From Actinobacteria bacterium IMCC26207 (lineage in GTDB: Bacteria > Actinomycetota > Acidimicrobiia > Acidimicrobiales > Microtrichaceae): 64,000 nucleotides of DNA. A program made the position numbers and the translations under genes. Of this stretch, positions 50,693 through 59,289 are shown in pieces (within the stretch, counting starts at the first letter, position 1; the number at the start of each line of letters is the position of its first letter). The stretch covers positions 1 through 64,000 of the forward strand of contig LCZK01000010.1 of assembly GCA_001025035.1 (NCBI GenBank). The letters are read 5' to 3'. The notes under the pieces are model-generated. The model was not told the DNA's origin. It saw only the letters and a list, made by a program, of their open reading frames with translations, and did no database searches.

Positions 50693-52606
50693 TCAGATTC
50701 GCCCGGCCTCTCTGGCCGCCTCTGTAGCTGCATCGAGCTGTGCTTCGACGATGTTGAGCCCAGCATCCCAAAAACCGGGATCTTCAAGGTCGCAATCAAC
50801 GATTCGACCAAGTTCTCCGGGAGTTTTGGAGCCCCCTGAGCTGAGCAGTTCTAGATAGGCCGGCACGAAGGAGTCACCTCGCTCTGAGTAGCGGGCGTAG
50901 ACAGAGAGGGCCAAGAGTTGCCCATAGGCGTATGCGTAGACGTAGCCAGGTGTCCCGATGAAGTGAGGAATGTAACTCCACCAGGTGGAGTATCCCGGGG
51001 TGAGTTCCACTGAGTCCCCAACCATGGCTGTCTGAGAGTCAATCCAGAGTTCGCCGAAACGGTCCACCGAGAGTTCGCCTTCTTCACGTCGCGAGACATG
51101 CACTGACTCCTCGAAGCGATTCATTGCTACCTGTCGAAACACGGTGGCAATTGAGTCCTCGAGCGTGGATGCCAGCAACGCAAATCGGGCATGCGGGTCC
51201 TCGAGCTTTCCGAGCAGCGCGTTATTTGTCACGGTCTCACCGAATACCGATGCAGTCTCGGCAAGAGTGAGTGGTGTGGATTGGTGGAACACTCCCTGTT
51301 CGCGGGCCATGTAGGCGTGAAGTCCGTGGCCAAGCTCATGGGCCAACGTAGCCACATCTCGGGGTCGGCTAGTCCAGTTCAAGAACACGTATGGGTGATG
51401 CGACGGCACGGTATAGGCACAGAATGCGCCGGGTCGTTTGCCCTGCCGAGTGGGCGCATCAATCCAGTTCTCATCAAAGAACCTCTTGGCGATTCCTGCC
51501 AGCTCTGGAGAGAAACTGCCATAGGCATCCAGAACGATTTCCTTGGCCTCAGTCCAGCCGATTGCAGTTTCATCCTCGGCCACGGAAGCCATGCGGTCAT
51601 AGTCAGCGAGCTGATCAATCCCAAGGACCTGGGCTTTCAGCGCGTACCAGCGCTGGGGCAAATCGTAACGGCCTACCACTGCTTCGATCAGGGCCTGCAC
51701 TGAGTCATCGGTTGCGTCGTTTGACAAATTCCGTTCAGAGATCCAGCTGGGATAGCGACGCAGCCTGTCATCTGTCGCCTTATCAAGGAGCAACGTGTTG
51801 AAGACGAACGCTCGAGTTCGCAACCCTGGCTCAAGGCCTTTGGTGACGGCTTCCGCAGCTTGACGACGTACCTCTCGATCGGGGTGTTGAAGCCGAGATA
51901 GCCCTTGCTCGAGTCCAACTGTTTGTGTCGCGGCAGCGCCCGGTGTTGCGGGCGCTGACCCAGTGGTGGATTCGGAGGCTTCGCCGCTGCTCTCGTCTAA
52001 CTCAATCGTGATTGCCGAGGTGAGTTCGTCAAATAAGCGCACCCAAGCAGAGCCGCCGCTGACTGATTTCTCGGTGAGTAGCTTCTCTTCGGGCTCGCTC
52101 AACAGGTAGTCACGGTAGCGACGAGCCGACCGCAAGTGATGTGCGCAGAAGTCCAAGCTCGCTGTGTCGAGCAGTGCTTCTGCTGCGTCATCATCAAGCG
52201 CCGCCCATTCGAGTTCAAAGAACACGAGTCGTGTGGCAAGGGGAACTGATCGCTCCTGTACGCGCATCATGAGTGCACCGCGCTCGGGATCAGAGGTGTT
52301 CTCTGAGAAGCGCAGCATGGCGTAGTACCCCGCCCGGCCCTGTACCTCTTGCAGATCCGCCATCAACCTCATCGCTGTGACAAGTTCCTCCTGAGTCATC
52401 GACCCAACCCGTCCTCGATAGGTCTCGAGTTGATCAGCTATCTGGTCGGACCGCTCGAGCAGTGAGTCAAGATCAGTGCCTTCGATCAAGGAGTCAAGAT
52501 CCCAAGCCACATCTGCGGCAGCTAAGTCGGCAGCTTGTTGGTCTGCGAGCAGGGATTCCGTGGGGGGAGTGGATTCGGGGGAATCTGAAGTGGTGGTAGT
52601 CACCAT
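50693..52606 (-). CDS. pepF: Oligoendopeptidase F, M3 family
   Basis: A cytosolic zinc metallopeptidase of about 637 residues that cleaves short peptides. The active-site helix is LAHELGHGLHAYMA, and the third zinc ligand lies in TLAETASVFGE, as in thermolysin-like M3 enzymes. ATG 52606 or the next codon GTG 52603 is the start; TAACCT lies 4 or 7 nt upstream respectively, so GTG would match the leaderless spacing. The frame reaches 52648. Divergent from the H-NOX gene. Confidence 0.93.
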   Translation of the reverse strand: MVTTTTSDSPESTPPTESLLADQQAADLAAADVAWDLDSLIEGTDLDSLLERSDQIADQLETYRGRVGSMTQEELVTAMRLMADLQEVQGRAGYYAMLRFSENTSDPERGALMMRVQERSVPLATRLVFFELEWAALDDDAAEALLDTASLDFCAHHLRSARRYRDYLLSEPEEKLLTEKSVSGGSAWVRLFDELTSAITIELDESSGEASESTTGSAPATPGAAATQTVGLEQGLSRLQHPDREVRRQAAEAVTKGLEPGLRTRAFVFNTLLLDKATDDRLRRYPSWISERNLSNDATDDSVQALIEAVVGRYDLPQRWYALKAQVLGIDQLADYDRMASVAEDETAIGWTEAKEIVLDAYGSFSPELAGIAKRFFDENWIDAPTRQGKRPGAFCAYTVPSHHPYVFLNWTSRPRDVATLAHELGHGLHAYMAREQGVFHQSTPLTLAETASVFGETVTNNALLGKLEDPHARFALLASTLEDSIATVFRQVAMNRFEESVHVSRREEGELSVDRFGELWIDSQTAMVGDSVELTPGYSTWWSYIPHFIGTPGYVYAYAYGQLLALSVYARYSERGDSFVPAYLELLSSGGSKTPGELGRIVDCDLEDPGFWDAGLNIVEAQLDAATEAAREAGRI

Positions 52607-52831
52607 CTCAAGGTTAGAGCCTTGCTGTGCTGGATCCTCGCGGGCCACTGACCTGCTGTGGGCCTGTGCCTATGGGTGGCATGCCTAGAGCAATTTGGGG
52701 GCCTGAGCTACTCTTAGTGCCGATTCCGGTTGAAACTGCCAAGCTCAGCTTCGTGTCGATACGGTGAGTCGCCAGTTGCTTACTGAGACATGCCACACTG
52801 CTGTCCTTAAACCTTTTCAAGGAGGCCCTTC

Positions 52832-53380
52832 GTGAAGGGTGTTGTCTTCATTCTGGTTGAAGAATTTGTTACCGATCAGTTCGGCGCCGAGGCCTGGGAT
52901 GGGCTGTTAGAGGCAGCCGGACTAGATGGGGTCTGGACAACGCTCGGAACCTATCCCGATGAGCACCTAGCGATGCTCGTCAATGCCGCAGCCGAGCGAT
53001 TTGAGTTGCCTCCGGAGCAAGTCCAGCGACTAGTCGGGCAGGGGACGTTCTCTGGGTTAGCGGCTCAGCATCCAGAGCTTCTTGAAGATCACACGAGTTC
53101 TCGCACTGTGCTCCTCGACCTGAACGGAATCATTCACCCCGAAGTTATGAAGTTGTACCCCGGCGCAGAAGTCCCTTGGTTTGACGTAACTGAGCAAGCA
53201 GACGGCTTGATGCACCTGCACTATCGGTCGCGACGCGCTTTGGGCCCACTTGCAGAAGGACTTATTGTGGGCGCCGGTGCATACTTTGGCGAGACGATAG
53301 AACTGTTGTCAGTTGTTGATACTGGCGAGGAGTGTCAGATGGTGATCCGCATTGAACAGAGTACGGGTGCGAAGGGCTGA
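52832..53380 (+). CDS. H-NOX haem-based NO sensor
   Basis: 182 residues, a complete stand-alone H-NOX domain. The proximal haem ligand H102 (GIIHPEVMKLYPG), the conserved proline P115 and the YxSxR motif Y131-S133-R135 fall at the same residue numbers as in the Thermoanaerobacter tengcongensis protein. Position 140, a tyrosine that stabilises O2 there, is leucine here, so NO selectivity is expected. GTG 52832 follows AAGGAGG. Its stop shares an A with the next gene's ATG (TGATG), so it is translationally coupled to the kinase-like protein. Confidence 0.92.
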   Translation: MKGVVFILVEEFVTDQFGAEAWDGLLEAAGLDGVWTTLGTYPDEHLAMLVNAAAERFELPPEQVQRLVGQGTFSGLAAQHPELLEDHTSSRTVLLDLNGIIHPEVMKLYPGAEVPWFDVTEQADGLMHLHYRSRRALGPLAEGLIVGAGAYFGETIELLSVVDTGEECQMVIRIEQSTGAKG

Positions 53381-54288
53381 TGCTCGATAAGACGGCGTCT
53401 CGGATTGCTCTTCTAGAGCGGCGCGCCGATCGAGAACGCCAGCGACGCCAAGCGGCCGAGCGTGCAGCCGAGAGGGGACTGCGCCGCTTATATGAGGTGA
53501 ATCAAGATCTCGACCAGCTCGTAGCTGAGCGAACTGCAGAGGCTTTGGCATCATTCCAGGTCGCTGAGCAGGCACTCGCCTCTCGGGTGGACATCCTTCG
53601 AATGATTGCCCAAGAGATTCTGACGCCTCTGCAGCAGATTCAAGGAACTCTAGAAATCGTTGATAGTGCGCCAGTTGAAGAGGTGGACCAACACCGCGTT
53701 GCAGACTCGGCAGCCACTGCACAACGTTGCATGCAACTTGTGAGTGACGTGGTTGACCTAGTGGCAATCGAGTCTGCTGTTGTGAGCGAGCCGGTCGAAC
53801 CGTGCCGTCCGCTCGAGCTTCTCGATGAGCTGATTTCCTTGCGGCGGACTCAGGCTGCTCAACAGGGTTGCACTCTCGTTTTGGAGGTCGAGTCCGATCG
53901 CAATGTCGATGCTCTGCTAGATGGGAGCCGTGCGGTTCGAATAGTTAATGAACTTCTCGCAGGGGCTCTAGACGTAGGAAGCGCGCAAGTTGTAGTGAAG
54001 GCAAGCATCGCCGTGTATGAAGATGACTCAGTTGCTGAGATGATGAGCGAGATGGCCGCCGAGGATTTCTCGGAAATGCAAGATGCGCTGCGCTCCTCTG
54101 AGCTGGTTGTTTCGGTGGACCATGATGGTGAGTCGCAATCTGCAAGCAGGGTTGGAGCAGAGGCTGGTCTGGTGTTGGCTGCCCGATTAGCAGAAGCACT
54201 TGGAGGCACGCTCCTGGTGGTGCCGTCTGAGCTAGGCGGCGTAGCGAGAGTCCTGCGGTTGCCTATCAGTCAGGCCGGGAGCCGATAA
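53380..54288 (+). CDS. Histidine-kinase-like protein lacking the phospho-acceptor His (H-NOX partner)
   Basis: 302 residues. An Arg/Ala/Glu-rich coiled coil occupies about 5-70. A HisKA-like helix follows in which the usual HE(I/L)RTPL reads QEILTPLQQI, so Q78 replaces the histidine. The HATPase-like part is degenerate: the N-box position reads IVNELLAGAL and clear G1/G2 boxes are missing. It cannot be a normal autokinase. Coupling to H-NOX suggests it relays the gas signal by binding another protein. There is no transmembrane segment. Confidence 0.72.
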   Translation: MLDKTASRIALLERRADRERQRRQAAERAAERGLRRLYEVNQDLDQLVAERTAEALASFQVAEQALASRVDILRMIAQEILTPLQQIQGTLEIVDSAPVEEVDQHRVADSAATAQRCMQLVSDVVDLVAIESAVVSEPVEPCRPLELLDELISLRRTQAAQQGCTLVLEVESDRNVDALLDGSRAVRIVNELLAGALDVGSAQVVVKASIAVYEDDSVAEMMSEMAAEDFSEMQDALRSSELVVSVDHDGESQSASRVGAEAGLVLAARLAEALGGTLLVVPSELGGVARVLRLPISQAGSR

Positions 54289-54306
54289 CTAGCGGAATGG
54301 GCAGTA

Positions 54307-54322
54307 TCGAACATGTGTTCGC
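54307..54322 (+). promoter_or_regulatory. LexA (SOS) box of dnaE2
   Basis: TCGAAC-ATGT-GTTCGC, one mismatch from a perfect palindrome. It abuts the -10 hexamer TACACT (54323-54328), which ends 6 nt before ATG 54335, the same geometry as imuA'. Confidence 0.92.
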
Positions 54323-54334
54323 TACACTGTCTAG

Positions 54335-57300
54335 ATGGCGGTCAACAGTCTTTCAGGATCTGCAGTTTCCTATGCGGAACTGCATTGCCATTCAACGTTT
54401 AGTTTTCTTGATGGGGCGTCCTCTCCTGAGGCCCTCGCACAAGAAGCAGAGCGTCTTGGCCTTGAGGCGCTCGCTATCACCGACCATGGTGGATTTTATG
54501 GTGTCGTGCGCTTCGCTGAAGCTGCTCGCGAAGTAGGACTGCCCACAGTATTCGGTGCAGAACTCACCCTGAATGCCACGGAACAACGCACAGGTTCGAC
54601 AGACCCTGATGGCCAACACTTGATCATTCTTGCCCGAGACCCAGTTGGGTATGCGTGTCTAGCAGCGCTGCTCTCACAGGCACAGATGGCAGGTGAGAAG
54701 GGCCGGCCAGAAATCTCATTTGCAGCAGTAGCTGAAGCAGCATCTCACCGTGCTCGAGGGCATTGGGCAGTACTCACGGCCTGTCGGAAGGGCACGGTTC
54801 CGCTGGCGCTAGCGCAGCGCGGAGTTCGAGCCGCTGAACAAGAACTCCGCTCGCTCGTCGCAGCGTTTGGGGTTGATAATACTTTTATCGAACTTTGGGA
54901 TCATGGGGATCCGCTTGACTCGGATCGCAATGATGCGTTGTATCAACTTGCACGTCGCGTTGGAACCGGGGTGATTGCCACAAACAATGTTCACTACGCC
55001 AGCCCGCAGGACCATGCTCTGAGCACGGCGCTAGCTGCAATCCGTGCTGCTAAGAGTTTGGACCAGATGGATCCGTGGCTGCCCGGTGCTGCTAGTGCGC
55101 ATCTACGCTCCGGTGCAGAGCAAGCACATCGCTTTGTGCGCTACCCCCAGGTAGTGGGTGCCGCTGCCGAGTTGGGAAAACAGTGCGCATTTGATCTTGC
55201 ACTTATTGCTCCGCAATTACCCCCGTACCCATGCCCCCCACACCCAGAGCGGCCAGCTTCTCGGACGCTTACCGAGTCTGAGTACTTAACGCTGCTCGTT
55301 GAGCAGGGTGCCACCCGTCGCTATGGGCCGCGTCATGCCGAACGATTTGTTGGTGCATGGGCGCAGATCGATCATGAATTGCAGATGATTACAGCCCTAG
55401 GTTTTCCTGGCTATTTCTTAATCGTCTGGGACATTGTCGAGTTCTGCCGCCGCAAGGACATCTATTGCCAAGGCCGAGGCTCTGCGGCTAACTCCGCAGC
55501 TTGTTATGCGCTTGGAATCACCAAGGCTGATGCGGTGCGACTTGGCCTGCTCTTTGAGCGGTTCTTATCCCCCGAACGAGATGGGCCACCCGATATTGAT
55601 CTCGATATCGAGTCGGGTAGACGAGAGGAAGTCATTCAGTACGTCTATGAGCGCTATGGCAGGTCTCATGCTGCGCAGGTTGCAAATGTGATTACTTATC
55701 GCACGCGATCTGCAGTTCGCGACGCTGCTCGTGCTTTGGGATTTTCTCAGGGGCATCAAGATGCGTGGGCTAAACAACTCGATCGCTGGAACAAAGTGCC
55801 ACAAGCTGCTTCTACTCAGCAGGGCGAGTCAGTGTCCCAGCCTATTCCGGACACAGTTCTTTCTCTGGCCAGCCAACTCGAGGAATTGCCGCGCCATCTT
55901 GGGATTCATTCCGGTGGCATGGTGATCTGTGATCGCCCAGTTATCGAGGTGTGTCCTGTTGAGTGGGCGCGAATGCAAGGTCGCTCCGTGCTGCAGTGGG
56001 ATAAAGAGGATTGCGCCACTGCTGGTCTGGTCAAGTTTGATTTGCTGGGGCTCGGCATGCTCACGGCGTTGCATCTAGCAGTAGACCTGATTGCAGAACA
56101 TCATGGGGTTGTTGTTGATCTAGCCGAACTTCCTCAAGAGGATGCGGTGTACGAGATGTTGTGTCGCGCCGACTCGATTGGGGTATTCCAAGTGGAGTCT
56201 CGTGCGCAGATGGCCACCCTTCCACGTTTGAGGCCGCGTTGTTTTTACGACCTTGTTGTTGAAGTCGCACTCATACGACCCGGCCCTATCCAAGGTGGTT
56301 CGGTTCATCCCTATATCCGTCGCCGTAAGGGTGAGGAACCGGTCACGTATTTGCATCCATTGTTAGAGAATTCTCTTGCAAAGACTCTCGGGATTCCGCT
56401 CTTTCAAGAACAACTCATGCAGATGGCTATTGATGTGGCTGGCTTTACTCCATCCGAGGCCGATCAGTTGCGTCAGGCAATGGGCTCAAAAAGGTCGAGC
56501 CGAAAGATGGCTGTGCTTCGCGAGCGATTTGATGTCGGCACGTCACAACGAGGAGTGACCGCAACCGTGGCCGAGCAGATTTGGGAAAAGATTGCGGCTT
56601 TCGCTAACTACGGGTTTCCTGAGTCGCACTCGGTCAGCTTTGCCTATCTGGTGTACTCCTCTTCTTGGATCAAGTTGCATTATCCGGCAGCATTTTGCGC
56701 GGCATTGCTGAATGCTCAACCAATGGGTTTTTATTCGCCGCACTCGCTCGTCCAAGATGCCCGCAGGCACGGAATCAAGGTGCACACTCCTGACCTACAT
56801 CGTTCTGACTGGTGTGCCACGCTCGAAAGCGAAGACCCGGATGAACAAGCGGGCGGCGTGGGCAGTTCGGGCAGCGCAGGCAGTACGGGTAGCGCAGGCA
56901 GTACGGGTAGCGCAGTCCGCTTAGGACTTTCTTCTGTTCGCCTGATTGGAAAAACGCTGGCCAAGCAGATTGCGGCAGGTCGGCCATATGCAGATATGGA
57001 AGACCTGATGCGCCGATCTTCTCTAAATCAGGCGCAACTTGAAGCCCTCGCAACGGCCGGAGTCTTTGGGTCAGATAACCGCCGTTCGGCACTTTGGTCT
57101 GCTGGTGCCGTGGCTCAATCTGGGTCCGATCGTTTGCCTGGAATTCTGCTTGGTCTCGATGCACCCCAACTGCCCGGCATGGATGACTGGGAACGTGCCG
57201 TGGCCGACCTGTGGTCTACAGGGATTGCTCCCGAGGGTCACCCAACAAAGTTCCTGCGAGCAGACCTTGATCGTCGCGGAGCCGTCACTGCGATTGAACT

Positions 57301-57595
57301 AAGCGAGCTAGCAGATGAGGCCAAAGTGTTAGTTGCTGGGGTGGTAACTCACCGGCAACGCCCTGCTACTGCTGCTGGGATTACTTTCGTCAGCCTCGAA
57401 GATGAGACAGGGATGATCAATGTGGTGGTGTCGCGTGGATGTTGGGCCCGATTTCGGCCAGTGGTGGCCTCTGCTGCGGCGCTCCTTGTGAGTGGCCGTC
57501 TCGAACACAGCGTAGATGGGGTGATGAATGTGGTGGCAGAGAAGATTCAGCTGTTGCCTGTCGTGGCTGCTTCACGCTCGCGTGACTTCCACTGA
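54335..57595 (+). CDS. dnaE2: Error-prone DNA polymerase DnaE2
   Basis: A C-family polymerase of 1086 residues, shorter than replicative DnaE1. The N-terminal PHP domain begins AELHCHSTFSFLDGASSPE; the palm Asp motif is PPDIDLDIESGRR; the helix-hairpin-helix and OB-type domains are C-terminal (HRQRPATAAGITFVSLEDETG). With ImuA' and ImuB it performs translesion synthesis under SOS control. Three in-frame copies of an 18-bp repeat (GSTGSA units) lie in a loop near residue 843-860. Leaderless start expected. Confidence 0.95.
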   Translation: MAVNSLSGSAVSYAELHCHSTFSFLDGASSPEALAQEAERLGLEALAITDHGGFYGVVRFAEAAREVGLPTVFGAELTLNATEQRTGSTDPDGQHLIILARDPVGYACLAALLSQAQMAGEKGRPEISFAAVAEAASHRARGHWAVLTACRKGTVPLALAQRGVRAAEQELRSLVAAFGVDNTFIELWDHGDPLDSDRNDALYQLARRVGTGVIATNNVHYASPQDHALSTALAAIRAAKSLDQMDPWLPGAASAHLRSGAEQAHRFVRYPQVVGAAAELGKQCAFDLALIAPQLPPYPCPPHPERPASRTLTESEYLTLLVEQGATRRYGPRHAERFVGAWAQIDHELQMITALGFPGYFLIVWDIVEFCRRKDIYCQGRGSAANSAACYALGITKADAVRLGLLFERFLSPERDGPPDIDLDIESGRREEVIQYVYERYGRSHAAQVANVITYRTRSAVRDAARALGFSQGHQDAWAKQLDRWNKVPQAASTQQGESVSQPIPDTVLSLASQLEELPRHLGIHSGGMVICDRPVIEVCPVEWARMQGRSVLQWDKEDCATAGLVKFDLLGLGMLTALHLAVDLIAEHHGVVVDLAELPQEDAVYEMLCRADSIGVFQVESRAQMATLPRLRPRCFYDLVVEVALIRPGPIQGGSVHPYIRRRKGEEPVTYLHPLLENSLAKTLGIPLFQEQLMQMAIDVAGFTPSEADQLRQAMGSKRSSRKMAVLRERFDVGTSQRGVTATVAEQIWEKIAAFANYGFPESHSVSFAYLVYSSSWIKLHYPAAFCAALLNAQPMGFYSPHSLVQDARRHGIKVHTPDLHRSDWCATLESEDPDEQAGGVGSSGSAGSTGSAGSTGSAVRLGLSSVRLIGKTLAKQIAAGRPYADMEDLMRRSSLNQAQLEALATAGVFGSDNRRSALWSAGAVAQSGSDRLPGILLGLDAPQLPGMDDWERAVADLWSTGIAPEGHPTKFLRADLDRRGAVTAIELSELADEAKVLVAGVVTHRQRPATAAGITFVSLEDETGMINVVVSRGCWARFRPVVASAAALLVSGRLEHSVDGVMNVVAEKIQLLPVVAASRSRDFH
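56861..56914. repeat. 18-bp tandem repeat in dnaE2
   Basis: Three copies of GGCAGTACGGGTAGCGCA (first copy diverged), encoding GSTGSA repeats in a flexible loop of the polymerase. Confidence 0.9.
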
Positions 57596-57756
57596 GAACC
57601 GGCTACTCGTTCTCAACAACGGCCCAAATCCAGTTCGCTCGGTGGACTTGCAGGCCTGCTTGGTACCTGAAATCGGCATCGGTTCGCAGTATCCATACAC
57701 CTAGGTGCGCTGATCGCATAACCTAAAGATCCTCTGCGGGCGGCCGATAGGAGTAA

Positions 57757-57804
57757 ATGTGCTGCGCGCCCGAGTGTCAACCTGTTGCCCTGCTGGGGCG
57801 TTGA
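57757..57804 (+). CDS. Cys-rich 15-residue leader ORF
   Basis: An ATG with AGGAG 3 nt upstream opens a 15-codon frame beginning MCCAPEC and ending in TGA 7 nt before the downstream ATG 57812, which has no ribosome site of its own. It may act by translational coupling. Short ORFs with Cys runs act as cysteine-responsive attenuators in mycobacteria, but here the downstream gene has no evident tie to cysteine. Chance is possible. Confidence 0.35.
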   Translation: MCCAPECQPVALLGR

Positions 57805-57811
57805 GTAACAG

Positions 57812-59194
57812 ATGACTGCGTCACGGACCACTCCTGTTCAACGAACGAACCTGCGCCCACGCGCCATTCTTTGGTTTGTAGCAGCGGTTTCGGTTCCGAT
57901 ATTCCTCATAGGCGCTCTTCCCGTTGCTGCTGCGCCGCAGGCTGCGATGACCACACCCAGCCAGGCTGCACAAAAGGGTGGTCCGGGCTCTGGCCGCTCT
58001 AGTAACCAAATTGATGTTCTGACCGCAACCCGCGAAGAAGTTACGCAAAAAATTCAGGAACTCGATGCTCAGTACGCAGAACAACAGGGCGCCGTGGCAC
58101 AAGCCGAGGTTGCAGTTGGGCTAGCAAACGAGGCAGTTGGCCGGGCAAGAGCGCGGGTGACGCTTGCCGAGAATGAAGTCGAACTCGCTCGTCAAACCGT
58201 TCGAGCCTACGCAGTTGAGGCCTATATAACCCCGCCCGCAGAGGATGCACTTCGTGTGCTCTCGGTTGGTCAAGCAGATGATGCTTCTTATGCAAATGAG
58301 GTCATCAAGATCATGGCTGACGACCGCCATAAGGTAGTTGACATCTTGGTTGGGAAGCGCAAGATTGCCGCCGATGAGTCTGCAACTGCTGATGCCGCTG
58401 CGGCTGCTGCGGCCGATCAAGTTGCGGCCAAGCAGGCACAGCTTGGCGAACTTGAAGGAATCCGTTCCGAGCAGGAGTCACTTGCCACAGAGCTTGATGA
58501 CCGTCTCGATGCTGCTCTTGCAGAGGCAGCTGCATTGGCCGAAATCGATCGTCAAATGGCGGCAGAGTTAGCGGCTCAAGAAACCGCTCTGCGCAAGGTT
58601 GCAGCCGTGCCATCGCCCCGCTTGCAAGATGTAGCAGTACCCGCAGGCGCAGCGCCCGTTGGAACCGTGCCGGCAAATGGCCCAGCGCCAACTGACCCGA
58701 CAACTCCAAACCCAGTACCTGGGGCTCCGGCGCCCACTTCGCCTCCGAGAACAGCCCCGCCAGCAACCTCGCCCCCTCCCGTACCTGTACCGAGCGGAGG
58801 CAGCGTGAGTGTTACCTCGGTGGGGGGAATCACGGTCAACGTAGCGATTGCTGGCCAGATCAGGGGGTTGCTCGATGCTGCCACGGCAGCCGGTTTCAAC
58901 TTGCGTGGCGGCGGTTACCGCAGTTCAGCAGCACAAGTGGCCACTCGTCGCGCCAATTGTGGGCCCAGCTATTACGACATCTATCAGAAGCCTGCCTCGC
59001 AGTGCAGCCCACCCACTGCAATCCCGGGCCGCTCCATGCATGAGCAGGGGCGAGCCATTGACTTCACCTCGGGTGGGGCGCTGATTGCTTCTCGGTCCAA
59101 CCCGGCATTCGTGTGGCTTAGCAGTAACGCCAGTAGGTTTGGCATGTATAACCTGCCATCTGAGCCGTGGCACTGGTCAACGAACGGAAACTAA
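57812..59194 (+). CDS. Secreted coiled-coil D-Ala-D-Ala carboxypeptidase, VanY/M15 type
   Basis: 460 residues. A signal anchor or peptide (about 17-40) is followed by a long Ala/Glu-rich coiled coil (about 65-270), a Pro/Thr-rich linker (about 285-345) and a C-terminal M15 zinc peptidase domain with GGGYRSS, SMHEQGRAIDF (H410, D417) and EPWHWS (H454). It would trim the stem peptide of peptidoglycan outside the membrane. The coiled coil resembles those of cell-wall hydrolases controlled by divisome proteins. The start has no Shine-Dalgarno but follows a leader ORF. Confidence 0.88.
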   Translation: MTASRTTPVQRTNLRPRAILWFVAAVSVPIFLIGALPVAAAPQAAMTTPSQAAQKGGPGSGRSSNQIDVLTATREEVTQKIQELDAQYAEQQGAVAQAEVAVGLANEAVGRARARVTLAENEVELARQTVRAYAVEAYITPPAEDALRVLSVGQADDASYANEVIKIMADDRHKVVDILVGKRKIAADESATADAAAAAAADQVAAKQAQLGELEGIRSEQESLATELDDRLDAALAEAAALAEIDRQMAAELAAQETALRKVAAVPSPRLQDVAVPAGAAPVGTVPANGPAPTDPTTPNPVPGAPAPTSPPRTAPPATSPPPVPVPSGGSVSVTSVGGITVNVAIAGQIRGLLDAATAAGFNLRGGGYRSSAAQVATRRANCGPSYYDIYQKPASQCSPPTAIPGRSMHEQGRAIDFTSGGALIASRSNPAFVWLSSNASRFGMYNLPSEPWHWSTNGN

Positions 59195-59244
59195 ACCAGC
59201 TCAAGGTGCTCAGGCCTGACCTTGTAGGCATTTGAGCGCATGAC

Positions 59245-59289
59245 TAACCGGTTGCTCCCGAACCGGTTCCTGACGAACTGGTTACTGGC
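59245..59289. repeat. 15-bp tandem repeat at the 3' end of the BI-1 gene
   Basis: Three degenerate 15-bp units of the GAACCGGTTCCTGAC type; the last overlaps the final codons and stop of the minus-strand BI-1 gene. Same unit length as the arrays at 40.6 and 44 kb. Confidence 0.7.
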
